Shown piece by piece: positions 43,595-52,646 of a DNA stretch of 64,000 nucleotides; position 1 is the stretch's first letter; the number at the start of each line of letters is the position of its first letter. This DNA comes from CBDCGJ01 sp965238305 (lineage in GTDB: Bacteria > Pseudomonadota > Alphaproteobacteria > GCA-2731375). The translations under genes were made by a program, and so were the position numbers. Where the stretch lies: positions 806,001-870,000 of the forward strand of contig CBDEHK010000001.1 in NCBI GenBank assembly GCA_965238305.1, read 5' to 3'. The notes beneath the pieces were generated by a model. The model ran no database searches, had not been told where the DNA came from, and saw only the letters and a program-made list of their open reading frames with translations.

Positions 43595-45010
43595 TTAGTG
43601 GCGGACAATCGGGTCCATGGGGACGGTAGTGGCAAACCCAAGTTCCGCTTCCAAGGCGGCGGCGGCGGACAATAATTGTGCCTCGCCTTTTGGCGGCCCA
43701 ACCAGCTGCAGACCGATTGGCAGGCCCTGATCGGTGAGGCCAACCGGAATCGAAATCGCCGGCAGGGTTGTGATCGTCAAGACAAAGGTATGCATCAACC
43801 AGTCGACATAATTATCGAACACCACCCCTTCGACTTCGCTGACGTAACGTTCTTCGACCGGGAAAGGTGGGACCATCACCGTCGGTGTGACCAGCAGATC
43901 GTGATCGCTAAAAAATGCCACCATGCGGTTATAAAGCGTGCTTTGGTCTCGCCAGGCTTGGCCAATCTCATCGGCGGATAATTCCAGCCCTTTTTCGATA
44001 TTCCAAATCACTTCCGGCTTCAAGGCGGCGCGATGATTGTCCAGCAGCGCTTTTTTTCCGGCGGCGAAATTTATGGCCCGCAGGGTTTGGAAGGCGTCAC
44101 GGGCGCCGGCAAAGTCCGGGCAATCGTCGGTAATATCGACCCCCATTTTTGCCATTGTCCCGACCGCTTTTTCGCAAACCGCGCGCACCCTTGGATCGAG
44201 CGGGGCGATGCCAAGATCGGCACTCCAAGCCACCCGCTTTGGCGCCGTTGCTTGTTCCGCGGCTTCCCGGTAGTTTCGTGCGCGCGCTGGCAGGGAAATC
44301 GGATCTTCCGGATGTTCACCAACCATGGCGTCCAGCATCAGACCAACATCAGCCACATTGCGTCCCATCGGACCCTGCACACTTAGCTCATCAAACGGTA
44401 ATGCCCGCGGTCCAAAAGCGACCCGACCGGGGGCGGGGCGAAGGCCGACAACCCCTGAAAAAGCCGCGGGAATGCGCAAACTGCCGCCTAAATCGCTGCC
44501 AGTCGCCAACCAGGCTTGGCCGGTCGCAAGAGTGACCGCGGCGCCACCGGAGGAGCCGCCACAGGTCATCCGCGTATCCCAGGGATTGCGGGTGGCACCG
44601 AACACTTCATTGAAGGTATTGGCGCCGGCGCCGAATTCCGGGGTGTTGGACTTGCCAATCACCGTTGCGCCATTCGCTTCCAAGGTTTCGACCATGATAT
44701 CGGAACGTTCTGGGACGACATCGGCAAAAATCGGCGAGCCTTGGGTGCAACGCACGCCGGCAACCGGGTTAAGATCTTTCACGGAAATCGGCAAGCCGTG
44801 CAGGATCCCCGCCGGACGGTCGCCCGCGGCGATAGCATCCGCATGGGCTTCGGCGCGTTCATAACAAGGCGTCACCAGCGCATTGACAGCGTTGTTGGCG
44901 GCTTCGATGCGTGTCCTTACGGACTGGATCAGCTCTTTGGCGCTGACCTCTTTGGCGGCTAGCGCGTCGACAGCGGCCCGCGCCGTCCATTGCCAATATT
45001 GTTCGGTCAT
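43595..45010 (-). CDS. Amidase (amidase-signature family)
   Basis: 471 residues. The Ser-cisSer-Lys triad is visible: Lys78 (GLPISVKDLN), the cis-Ser in GGSSGGAA (151-158) and the nucleophile Ser177 in GSDLGGSLRIP. It hydrolyses an amide, but the substrate is unknown; it is not the GatA subunit by context, as no gatB or gatC lies alongside. It is divergent from the PfkB kinase gene and its full length is typical for the family. Confidence 0.92.
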   Translation of the reverse strand: MTEQYWQWTARAAVDALAAKEVSAKELIQSVRTRIEAANNAVNALVTPCYERAEAHADAIAAGDRPAGILHGLPISVKDLNPVAGVRCTQGSPIFADVVPERSDIMVETLEANGATVIGKSNTPEFGAGANTFNEVFGATRNPWDTRMTCGGSSGGAAVTLATGQAWLATGSDLGGSLRIPAAFSGVVGLRPAPGRVAFGPRALPFDELSVQGPMGRNVADVGLMLDAMVGEHPEDPISLPARARNYREAAEQATAPKRVAWSADLGIAPLDPRVRAVCEKAVGTMAKMGVDITDDCPDFAGARDAFQTLRAINFAAGKKALLDNHRAALKPEVIWNIEKGLELSADEIGQAWRDQSTLYNRMVAFFSDHDLLVTPTVMVPPFPVEERYVSEVEGVVFDNYVDWLMHTFVLTITTLPAISIPVGLTDQGLPIGLQLVGPPKGEAQLLSAAAALEAELGFATTVPMDPIVRH

Positions 45011-45097
45011 TTCTAGCTTGCCCTTATATCCGGTTGCGACATTGCCAGCTCTTCGTATACTGAGCCGATAGGTTTGCCAATAGAGGAAGAGCCCTGA

Positions 45098-46084
45098 ATG
45101 TTAAGTGATGCGCGCTACGATGTGGCCGGGATTGGCAATGCGATTGTCGATGTCATCAGCCAGGAAGATGATGCCCTCATCGAAAAATTGTCCCTCACCA
45201 AAGGCGCCATGACATTGGTGGACGGAGAGAAATCGGCGACAATTTACGAGAATATGGGGCCATCGGTCGAACAATCCGGCGGCAGCGGCGCCAATACCCT
45301 GGCCGGGGTCGCCAGTCTGGGCGGCAAAGCGCTATTTTTCGGCAAAATCGATAACGATCAGCTGGGCGATATCTTTACTCACGATATTCGCGCCACCGGC
45401 GTCGATTTTGACACCCCGCGCACCGTCGACGGCGTCGGCACTGGCTGTTGTCTGGTCATCGTCACGCCGGATGCGCAGCGCACCATGAACACCTATTTGG
45501 GGGTTGCGGTGGAATTGGGCCCGGATGATATCCAAGACGATCTGATCCGCGCTTCCGCAGTGACGTATATGGAGGGCTATCTGTGGGATCCGCCGAAAGC
45601 CAAAGAGGCGTTTTTGAAAGCCACGGCGATTGCGCATGAGGCCGGTCGTAAAGTATCAATTTCACTTTCAGATCCCTTCTGCGTCGACCGCCATCACGCC
45701 GAGTTTCTCGATCTGGTTGACAATCAGGTCGATATTTTGTTCGCCAACGAAGATGAGATCAAGGCGCTCTACGATACCGACAACTTCGATGACGCCGTTC
45801 GGGCGGTGCGGGGACGATGCGAAATTGCCGCGCTGACCCGATCCGAAAAAGGCTCCCTAGTGGTCACCAAAGACGAGATTGTGGAAGTGGCGGTAGTGCC
45901 GGTCGCTCAGGTCGTCGATACCACCGGGGCAGGCGATCAATATGCCGCCGGCCTGCTTTATGGTTTAACCCACGGCCATGGCCTGGCGGAAAGTGGGCAT
46001 ATGGCGTCAATTGCGGCGGCGGAAGTGATCAGCCATTTAGGGGCCCGCCCGGCAGAACCATTGAAAGATTTGATCGCCGGTTAA
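45098..46084 (+). CDS. PfkB-family carbohydrate/nucleoside kinase (adenosine-kinase-like)
   Basis: 328 residues. The N-terminus VAGIGNAIVDVISQEDDALI and GGSGANTLAGVASLGGKALF (61-80) is the first PfkB signature; DTTGAGDQYAAGLLYGL with catalytic Asp280 is the second. The combination with YMEGYLWDPP is typical of the adenosine kinase-like sub-branch common in alphaproteobacteria. It phosphorylates a sugar or nucleoside with ATP. It is followed 24 bases later by the adenylate cyclase gene, perhaps in one transcript. Confidence 0.88.
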   Translation: MLSDARYDVAGIGNAIVDVISQEDDALIEKLSLTKGAMTLVDGEKSATIYENMGPSVEQSGGSGANTLAGVASLGGKALFFGKIDNDQLGDIFTHDIRATGVDFDTPRTVDGVGTGCCLVIVTPDAQRTMNTYLGVAVELGPDDIQDDLIRASAVTYMEGYLWDPPKAKEAFLKATAIAHEAGRKVSISLSDPFCVDRHHAEFLDLVDNQVDILFANEDEIKALYDTDNFDDAVRAVRGRCEIAALTRSEKGSLVVTKDEIVEVAVVPVAQVVDTTGAGDQYAAGLLYGLTHGHGLAESGHMASIAAAEVISHLGARPAEPLKDLIAG

Positions 46085-46108
46085 GCGCCGCGAAACGGGG
46101 TACAGAAG

Positions 46109-47803
46109 TTGGCTGAAAAACGTAGTTTGAATTCGATTTTGCAGCGCCTCCGCTTGATCAGTGGCAGTTTCTTGTTTTTCTTTTTGGTCACGCATTTGCT
46201 CAACCATTCGCTGGGATTGATTTCGCTGGAAGCGTTGGATGCCGGGCGTAATCTATTTATCGGACTTTGGCGCAATCCGGTCTTCACCTTGTTGATCATC
46301 CTGGCGTTTTTCATGCATGTGGTTTTGACGATCGTTGCTTTGCTGCGCCGCCGCAGCTTGAAGATGGGCGCCTGGGAAGGTGTGCAAGTTATCTTCGCTT
46401 TGTCGATGCCGTTATTATTGGCTGGTCATATGGCCGGCACCGTTGGTCCGAGCGTGCGCTATGACGTCAATGACACCTATACCTTTGTCATCCTTTCGAA
46501 TTGGGGTCGTTTTGCCTGGAACGGGGCGATGTTGGTGGCCGGATTGATCGTGATTTGGATCCATGGTGTCTTGGGATTGCATTATTGGCTGCGCCTGAAA
46601 CCAAGCTATCCACGTTACCGTCAGGGTTTGTTCCTGCTGGCGATTTTGTTGCCGGCGGCGGCGATCGGCGGATTTATCGCCAGCGCCCGCGAGATCAGCG
46701 TTTTGAGGCAGGACCAGGCCTGGCTTGGCGCTGAATATGCCCGCATGAATTTGCCTGACGACGTCAGCGACATGGTTGCCTGGGTCGGCCAGGTCAGTGA
46801 CGGTATTCGTGGCGCCGTCATTGCCATGATCGGCATTGTGTTATTGGTCCACGTGATCCGATTTGTGGTCGGTCGCCGCCGCAAGCGTATAACGGTGACC
46901 TATCCGAACGGTAAAAAAGTGACCGTTGAACCGGGCGTCAGTATTCTGGACGCCAGCCATATGGGAAATATCCCCCATGCCGCTGTTTGTGGCGGACGCG
47001 GGCGTTGTTCGACCTGCCGGGTGATGGTTTTGACCAGCCAGGTCGAGTTGCCGGAAGCGGATATTGCCGAACGCAAGGTCTTGGATCGGGTCGGCGCCGC
47101 CGACGGGGTGCGGCTGGCCTGTCAACTTCGACCCAGCAGCGATATTTCAGTGATCCCGATCCTGCCACCGACAGCGTCGCCAAAGGACGGTTTCCGTCGG
47201 CCAAAATACCTGCAAGGGATGGAACGCGACATTGCCATCATGTTTGCCGATTTACGCTCCTTCACCAAGTTTTCGGAAGCTAAATTGCCTTTCGACGTGG
47301 TCTTCGCGCTCAATCAGTATTTTCGTCACATGGGCACGGCGGTGGAAGAATCCGGCGGCCAATTGGATAAGTTTATCGGCGACGGGGTGATGGCGTTGTT
47401 TGGCGTGCAATCGGATCTCGAGACCGGCAGCAAAGAGGCCTTGCGCGCCGCCAGCGCGATGGCAACGGCGCTGGAAGCCCTGAACGAGCAGTTGAAAAGC
47501 GATCTGGATGAACCCTTGCGGATGGGCATCGGCATTCATGCCGGCCCGGCCATTGTCGGCGAAATGGGTTTTCGTCAAGCGGTTTCGGTGACCGCGATCG
47601 GCGATACGGTGAATACCGCCAGCCGCCTGGAGACCTCGACCAAGGAATTCGGCGCCCAATTGGTGATCAGCGAGGATGTCGCGCGCGCCAGCGGTTTGGA
47701 TTTCGCTGCTGTCACGCAGGAACAAGTCACCGTACGCGGGAAATCCGAACCGCTGCCGATCTATGTCTTCGACGATGCCCGCGATATCCCGTTTGAGGAT
47801 TAG
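46109..47803 (+). CDS. Adenylate cyclase with cytochrome-b-like membrane anchor and [2Fe-2S] ferredoxin domain
   Basis: 564 residues. Residues 15-255 hold six membrane helices with many histidines suited to bind haem b (His29, His33, His70, His107, His152, His158, His248), like the SDH-C-type anchor of CyaC cyclases. Residues 260-355 are a plant-type ferredoxin domain with Cys294, Cys300, Cys303 and Cys338 (C-x5-C-x2-C...C). Residues 370-555 are a class III cyclase: metal-binding Asp381 and Asp425, Lys421, and Asn502/Arg506 of the transition-state site; Thr495 suggests class IIIb. It makes cAMP from ATP, probably under redox or quinone control. Start codon TTG or ATG at 46109 follows AACGGGG. 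The cofactors are inferred from the ligands seen. Confidence 0.9.
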   Translation: MAEKRSLNSILQRLRLISGSFLFFFLVTHLLNHSLGLISLEALDAGRNLFIGLWRNPVFTLLIILAFFMHVVLTIVALLRRRSLKMGAWEGVQVIFALSMPLLLAGHMAGTVGPSVRYDVNDTYTFVILSNWGRFAWNGAMLVAGLIVIWIHGVLGLHYWLRLKPSYPRYRQGLFLLAILLPAAAIGGFIASAREISVLRQDQAWLGAEYARMNLPDDVSDMVAWVGQVSDGIRGAVIAMIGIVLLVHVIRFVVGRRRKRITVTYPNGKKVTVEPGVSILDASHMGNIPHAAVCGGRGRCSTCRVMVLTSQVELPEADIAERKVLDRVGAADGVRLACQLRPSSDISVIPILPPTASPKDGFRRPKYLQGMERDIAIMFADLRSFTKFSEAKLPFDVVFALNQYFRHMGTAVEESGGQLDKFIGDGVMALFGVQSDLETGSKEALRAASAMATALEALNEQLKSDLDEPLRMGIGIHAGPAIVGEMGFRQAVSVTAIGDTVNTASRLETSTKEFGAQLVISEDVARASGLDFAAVTQEQVTVRGKSEPLPIYVFDDARDIPFED

Positions 47804-47831
47804 GGCCGGCTCGGTGTTTTGCAAACAAACG

Positions 47832-49112
47832 CTAACCAGGCGCCGAATAAGACGGGCGTTCGTTGAGGTTGTCTTTGGCGAAGCCGGCGACGAGTTTGTA
47901 GCGATTGGCGATTTCCGCCAATTCCGATTGCGCGATGACATCGTCGATGTTGGCGAAGCCGTCCGGCGCGCGTTCTTCGACCATCTGCATCACTTGTTCG
48001 GGGCCGTTGCCGCGATTGGCGAGGACGATTTTTGACGTCGGTGGGCGGCGCTCCGCATCATAAGCTTTGAAGGCCGCGACCGGATCGCCCAGCTGGCGCA
48101 TGTGTTTGGCCAGAACGCGGGCATCCAGAACGCTTTGCGAAGCCCCGTTGGAACCGATCGGATACATTGGATGGGCGGCATCCCCCAAAAGCACAATCGG
48201 GCCAAAAGCCCAGGTCGCCACCGGTTCCCGGTCGACCATGGGGAATTCATAAGCGCCTTGCCCGGCCCGGACCAGAGCTGGGATATCCAGCCAATCGAAC
48301 ACCCAATTTTCGAATTTCGGCAGGAAATCGGAAAGCTCGCCAGCCCGGTTCCAATCTTCCCGTTCCGGCAATGGCCCGGCCGGAAAGCGCAATTCGGCGA
48401 TCCAATTGGTCAAGGAACGGCCGTTTTCATAATGGGTATTGGAAATCGGGTAACAGACGAATTTCTGATCTTCATGTCCGGCCATGAACATCGAGCGGCC
48501 GCTTAGGAAGGGCGCCCCGTCGGTGATGCCGCGCCAAAGAATGGCGCCATTCCAGATCGGCATACCCTCATTGGGGTAGAATAACGCCCGAGCCCGCGAA
48601 TGAATGCCATCGGCAGCAATCACCGCGTTCGCAATCTTGCTGCCAATTCTGGTCCCACTCTGCCGGTCGATGAAGGTGATTTGCACCCGACCATCGCTAA
48701 GCTCTGCAAGGTCTTGCAGATGGTGGCCGGTGACAATTGCATCTTTTCCCAAACGGGCGGCCACCGCGTCGCGTAGTATACCTTGCAGGCGGCCGCGATG
48801 GACCGACAATTGCGGCCAGTGATAACCGGCGGCCAGGCCGCGGGCTTCGTTCCAGATCAACTGACCAAATTTATTGAAATAGCTAAGATCGATAGTTTCG
48901 ATCGCTTCCGCCTTTAAGGTCGCGAGCAAATCCAGCTCGGTCAGCTCACGCACCGCATGGGGCAGGAGATTGATGCCGACGCCGAGTTCACGGATTTCTC
49001 CGGCGCTTTCATAGATCGTCGCTCGAAAGCCGGCGGCATGCAGGCTTAGGGCCGTGGTCAGACCACCAATGCCACCGCCGATGATGGCGATATCGAGATC
49101 GGCTTTAACCAT
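47832..49112 (-). CDS. FAD-dependent monooxygenase
   Basis: 426 residues from ATG 49112. IIGGGIGGLTTALSLHAAGF is the Rossmann FAD-binding motif at the N-terminus, ADGIHSRAR carries the DG motif, and LLGDAAHPMYPIGSNGASQS the GD motif of class A flavoprotein hydroxylases (PHBH fold). It hydroxylates an aromatic or similar compound using NAD(P)H and oxygen; the substrate is unknown. The start sits two bases after the stop of the LLM oxidoreductase gene, so translation is coupled. The longer open frame to 49244 overlaps that gene and is rejected. Confidence 0.9.
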   Translation of the reverse strand: MVKADLDIAIIGGGIGGLTTALSLHAAGFRATIYESAGEIRELGVGINLLPHAVRELTELDLLATLKAEAIETIDLSYFNKFGQLIWNEARGLAAGYHWPQLSVHRGRLQGILRDAVAARLGKDAIVTGHHLQDLAELSDGRVQITFIDRQSGTRIGSKIANAVIAADGIHSRARALFYPNEGMPIWNGAILWRGITDGAPFLSGRSMFMAGHEDQKFVCYPISNTHYENGRSLTNWIAELRFPAGPLPEREDWNRAGELSDFLPKFENWVFDWLDIPALVRAGQGAYEFPMVDREPVATWAFGPIVLLGDAAHPMYPIGSNGASQSVLDARVLAKHMRQLGDPVAAFKAYDAERRPPTSKIVLANRGNGPEQVMQMVEERAPDGFANIDDVIAQSELAEIANRYKLVAGFAKDNLNERPSYSAPG

Positions 49113-49114
49113 CC

Positions 49115-50113
49115 TTAGCGCGGAAAATTTTCTGGTGTGAAGGCTTCGAAAGTACGCTTGATATCGGCTGGATCGGCGCTCAAAGGGGCCAGGATATGGG
49201 TGTGGATACCGGTTTCCCCGGCCCAACGGATGCGCTCGCGGCATTCTTCCGCGGTGCCGATGATACCGATTTCGTTGGCCAATTTATCATCGATCGCGCC
49301 GGTCGTCTTGTTGCGGTCTTTCTCCGCCCACCCTTGACGGATGGTTTCCGCGACATCCTCGTAACCGGCCCAGGCGAGGAACCGATTATAAACTGGGGTG
49401 GCATAATAGGGCGCAAAATTGGCTTTGAAGCGGGCCACCGCCGCCTCTTTATCGTCGGTGACCAGGACCATGGCGCGGTTGACGACTTCGACTTCGGCTG
49501 GATCCTTACCGGCCCGTTCGGCACCGATGCGAATATGCTCGATCATTTTTGGCAGGGCGCCCTTGGGCCACAGATTGAAGATCACGCCGTCGCCAACTTC
49601 TGCCGCCGTTTCGATCATCTTGGCCCGTAACGCCGCCATATAAAGCAGCACCGGCTGTTCCAACGGCGCCTGGCGATACCCTTTCGAATGCAGGGTCGTC
49701 AGATCGAATTCGGACTTTTCACCGGCCAGCATCGAGCGCACCATCTGCACGGTTTCTTTTACCCGGGTGACCGGTTTATCCAAGGGCACGCCGTGCCAGC
49801 CGTCCATCATGTTCTGGCTTGATGCGCCCAGGCCCATGACAAAGCGACCGGGTAACATTTGCCCCAGCACATTGGCCGTCGCCGCCAGCACCGCCGGGGT
49901 GCGGGTAAAAACCGGTGTTACCGCCACACCCAGGCGCAAGCGCTCGGTATGGGCCGCCATCGCCGCGACCATGGTCAGGGAATCAGGTGCCCCTGAATCG
50001 CTAAACCAGGCATCCTCGTAGCCGTTCTCCTCGGCCCAGCGAATACGGGCGATGGTGTCGGTGATTTTGGGTCCGGCGGGAATGGTTACGGCAATACGTT
50101 GGCGTGGCGGCAT
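49115..50113 (-). CDS. LLM-class flavin-dependent oxidoreductase
   Basis: 332 residues from ATG 50113, which has AAGGAAAA upstream. Luciferase-like TIM barrel: YEDAWFSDSG, RLRLGVAVTPVFTRTPAVLA, GRFVMGLGASSQ and GDGVIFNLW are usual landmarks of the F420- or FMN-dependent branch. F420-type residues cannot be told from FMN-type by eye. The next gene, a flavin monooxygenase, begins two bases after its stop, so they probably act in one catabolic step or share a reduced flavin. No F420 biosynthesis genes are in the window. Confidence 0.88.
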   Translation of the reverse strand: MPPRQRIAVTIPAGPKITDTIARIRWAEENGYEDAWFSDSGAPDSLTMVAAMAAHTERLRLGVAVTPVFTRTPAVLAATANVLGQMLPGRFVMGLGASSQNMMDGWHGVPLDKPVTRVKETVQMVRSMLAGEKSEFDLTTLHSKGYRQAPLEQPVLLYMAALRAKMIETAAEVGDGVIFNLWPKGALPKMIEHIRIGAERAGKDPAEVEVVNRAMVLVTDDKEAAVARFKANFAPYYATPVYNRFLAWAGYEDVAETIRQGWAEKDRNKTTGAIDDKLANEIGIIGTAEECRERIRWAGETGIHTHILAPLSADPADIKRTFEAFTPENFPR

Positions 50114-50162
50114 GAAATTTTCCTTCAATTCTATGGCTGTGTTTTTTCTATGCTAAAGCATA

Positions 50163-50810
50163 TTAGGTCGCGGCGGGAACATGATTTCGCTGCTGCGCTT
50201 CGATAAAGGCCGGCCGGGCGCTGGTGCGGGCGAAATAGTCGAGATAGGATTGATCTACAGGTTGGTCGTAATTGACAGCCCAGGCGATGCAGCTCGACAG
50301 CAGGATATCGGCAACGCTGATCTGGTCGCCAAACAAATAAGGGTCGGCGGCGGCGGCGCGCGGCGCATAGGCTAACATCTGTTTATGAAAATATTCTTCA
50401 GCGGAGCGGACCGCTTCCGGCGCTTCGCCATAGATGTGCGAGAGATAGCGGTGGCGGCGAATGATGTAGAGTGGATGCGCGTCAAATTCGGTCATCACAA
50501 AATAGCACCATTCATCGGAGCGAGCCTGGGCGGCGGCGCTGTCTGGCACATAGACGTCCTGTTCGGCGCCATATTGGTGAAACAGATAATGGGCGATTGC
50601 CGGGCTTTCGGATATCCCAACGTCACCATCCTGCAGAAAGGGAATTTTCTGCTTTGGATTAAGCCGGCTATAAGCTGGTTCCTGGGTTTCGCCGGTCCGC
50701 GCCTGGATCGGGATGACCTGGTAATCCAGGCCAAGTTCCAGCAGCGCCCAATGCACCCGCAGGACCCGCGTGGTGCCGGCTCCCCAAAGGGTGATATCCG
50801 AGCGCGCCAT
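50163..50810 (-). CDS. Glutathione S-transferase family protein
   Basis: 215 residues. Thioredoxin-like N-terminal domain (ITLWGAGTTRVLRVHWALLE), cis-Pro segment KIPFLQDGDVGISESPAIAHYL and a helical C-terminal domain. The active residue would be in the GAGTTRV region. It is followed on the same strand by the LLM and monooxygenase genes (49 bases away), so it may act on their product. It is unrelated in detail to the GST at 40.3 kb. Substrate unknown. Confidence 0.87.
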   Translation of the reverse strand: MARSDITLWGAGTTRVLRVHWALLELGLDYQVIPIQARTGETQEPAYSRLNPKQKIPFLQDGDVGISESPAIAHYLFHQYGAEQDVYVPDSAAAQARSDEWCYFVMTEFDAHPLYIIRRHRYLSHIYGEAPEAVRSAEEYFHKQMLAYAPRAAAADPYLFGDQISVADILLSSCIAWAVNYDQPVDQSYLDYFARTSARPAFIEAQQRNHVPAAT

Positions 50811-50818
50811 CGGCCGCG

Positions 50819-51082
50819 CTATTCTTTGCTTTTGGCGGTGCTGAGCGTGACCGTGTCGCCGACAATTGCGAAGGTCACCTGACCGTCGCTGGTTTCATAG
50901 GTCCAGGTGGCCAATGGACCGGCTTTGTCGATTTTGTCCGGATCACCGATGGCGTCCTTCAACGCCGCCGTGGTCGAGGCGTTCTTGGCTTTTTCCAAAA
51001 TCTCGGCGGAAGTCTTTTCGCACGCTGTCAAAATTAACAAAACCGTGGCGAGCAGACCGCCGAAACATAATTTGCGTAACAT
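50819..51082 (-). CDS. Small lipoprotein of unknown function
   Basis: 87 residues: a signal with lipobox ILTAC (lipidated Cys21) followed by about 65 residues (KNASTTAALKDAIGDPDKI and TWTYETSDGQVTFAIVGD) with no recognised domain. ATG at 51082 is chosen over the TTG codon just upstream. It is 8 bases from the GST gene and so probably cotranscribed with it. Confidence 0.72.
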   Translation of the reverse strand: MLRKLCFGGLLATVLLILTACEKTSAEILEKAKNASTTAALKDAIGDPDKIDKAGPLATWTYETSDGQVTFAIVGDTVTLSTAKSKE

Positions 51083-51171
51083 CAATTGTCCCCAAGTGAT
51101 AAATCAGTCACTCTTCGGATACTGGCTTTCGTCCGCGCCCGCAAGGGCGTTTTGATCAAAAGGAAATCTTC

Positions 51172-52146
51172 ATGGCAGCAATAAAACTAGGTGTAATCGG
51201 GTTTGGTATCATGGGCGAACGTCTCATTCGCGCCGCTTTGGATCGCCAGGATTCACCGGTTAAGATCGCTGGAGTTTGGGACCCATCCGTGGCGGCGCAG
51301 TCCCGTCTGGCTGCCGAATTGCCGCACGTCGCGATTGCCGCGAATGCGGAAACACTAATCGAAAGCATCGACTGCCTCTATATCGCTTCCCCGCCGGATA
51401 GTCATTTGGCCCACGCCCAAGCCGCCTTCGATGCCGGCAAGGCGGTGTTGTGTGAAAAACCCCTGTCCGCCGATATTGACGCGTCGCGCGCCTTTGTCGC
51501 TGCCGCAGGCGCGGCGCAACAGCGTATCGGCGTCAATTTTGTTTTCGCCTCCTCCCCGGCGGTGGCGCAATTGGCGGCGTGGTTAGAAGCGGGTGAGATT
51601 GGTGAGGTTGAACAGCTGAATATAGAAGTCGATTTTGCTGCCTGGCCACGCCCGTGGCAGGAAGATGCGTCCGGCTGGCTGTCAAAACGGCAACAGGGCG
51701 GCTTTACCCGGGAAGTGATCTCTCACTTCATGTTCCTAAGCCGGCGCTTGTTGGGCCCTCTGGCGCTTTTGAACCATCATGTGACTTACCCGGATGGGGA
51801 CGGCGCGGAAACGGCCATGACGGCGGCGCTGCGGGCCGGCGAAGTGCCGATAACACTGGTCGGACAGGTCGGCGGCACCGAGAAGCCGGATCATAATTTG
51901 TGGGTTTTGCAGGGCTCCAGGGGCTCAATCCGTCTGCGTGACTGGTCGGTGGCGGAATGTTTGGCAAACGATGGCAGTTGGCAGGAAGCACCCGATGCGA
52001 TGGCCAATGAAGATGCCCGCCCTTTGGTTCTGCAAGGTCAGCTGGACAAAGTTGCCGCCATGGTGCGGGGCGAAAGCCATAATCTGGCCACCATCGAGGA
52101 AGCGCTGGAAGTACAAGAAATCGTCGAAACCCTGTTGATTGCTTGA
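51172..52146 (+). CDS. Gfo/Idh/MocA-family oxidoreductase
   Basis: 324 residues. GVIGFGIMGERLIRAAL is the Rossmann NAD(P)-binding loop and CEKPLSADI the EKP motif with the catalytic lysine. The remaining alpha/beta domain is typical of this family, which oxidises or reduces sugars, inositol or related compounds. No sugar-transport or inositol genes lie next to it, so the substrate is open. AAGGAAATCTTC lies before the ATG. Divergent from the small lipoprotein. Confidence 0.88.
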   Translation: MAAIKLGVIGFGIMGERLIRAALDRQDSPVKIAGVWDPSVAAQSRLAAELPHVAIAANAETLIESIDCLYIASPPDSHLAHAQAAFDAGKAVLCEKPLSADIDASRAFVAAAGAAQQRIGVNFVFASSPAVAQLAAWLEAGEIGEVEQLNIEVDFAAWPRPWQEDASGWLSKRQQGGFTREVISHFMFLSRRLLGPLALLNHHVTYPDGDGAETAMTAALRAGEVPITLVGQVGGTEKPDHNLWVLQGSRGSIRLRDWSVAECLANDGSWQEAPDAMANEDARPLVLQGQLDKVAAMVRGESHNLATIEEALEVQEIVETLLIA

Positions 52147-52201
52147 ACTTCGAAACTTGCGCCTTATATGTAAAAAGCACTTACATTTGAAGGACGCGCT
52201 G

Positions 52202-52606
52202 ATGACACAGTCTAGGTATATTGAAGCCAGTTGGAATCCGATCACAGTTACTTTGATGATCGTTGGTTTTATGATTTTTTGGCCGCTTGGCTTTGTCGTT
52301 ATCGGCTATATTTGCTGGGGCGATAAGATCAGAGACAGCCTGCGCGAAATGAGTAGTGATTTCCGCGCCCATGCCGGCGCCGCAAAAACCCAATCGCGCA
52401 ACCGCTCAACCGCCCAAAGCGGCAATTTTGCCTTTGACGACTATCGCCAGATGGAATTGTCCCGGTTGGAAGAAGAGCGCCGCAAGCTGGATGAAATGCG
52501 CGAAGAATTCGACGCCTATTTGCGCGAATTACGGCAAGCCAAGGACAAGGCTGAATTCGATCGCTTCATGAAAGATCACAAACGCCCGGGTAGCGCGGCT
52601 TCGTAG
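52202..52606 (+). CDS. DUF2852-family membrane protein
   Basis: 134 residues. One hydrophobic helix near the N-terminus (TVTLMIVGFMIFWPLGFVVI), a basic/Ser-rich linker, and a charged coiled-coil C-terminus with FDDYRQMELSRLEEERRKLD and LRQAKDKAEFDRFM, which is the DUF2852 signature in alphaproteobacteria. Function unknown; anchored to the inner membrane with a cytoplasmic coiled coil. ATG 52202 has GAAGGA before it and lies 55 bases after the preceding gene. Confidence 0.85.
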   Translation: MTQSRYIEASWNPITVTLMIVGFMIFWPLGFVVIGYICWGDKIRDSLREMSSDFRAHAGAAKTQSRNRSTAQSGNFAFDDYRQMELSRLEEERRKLDEMREEFDAYLRELRQAKDKAEFDRFMKDHKRPGSAAS

Positions 52607-52646
52607 AACGACCTTTTGGGCCAGCTCGGTGTTAAGCCAACAAACG

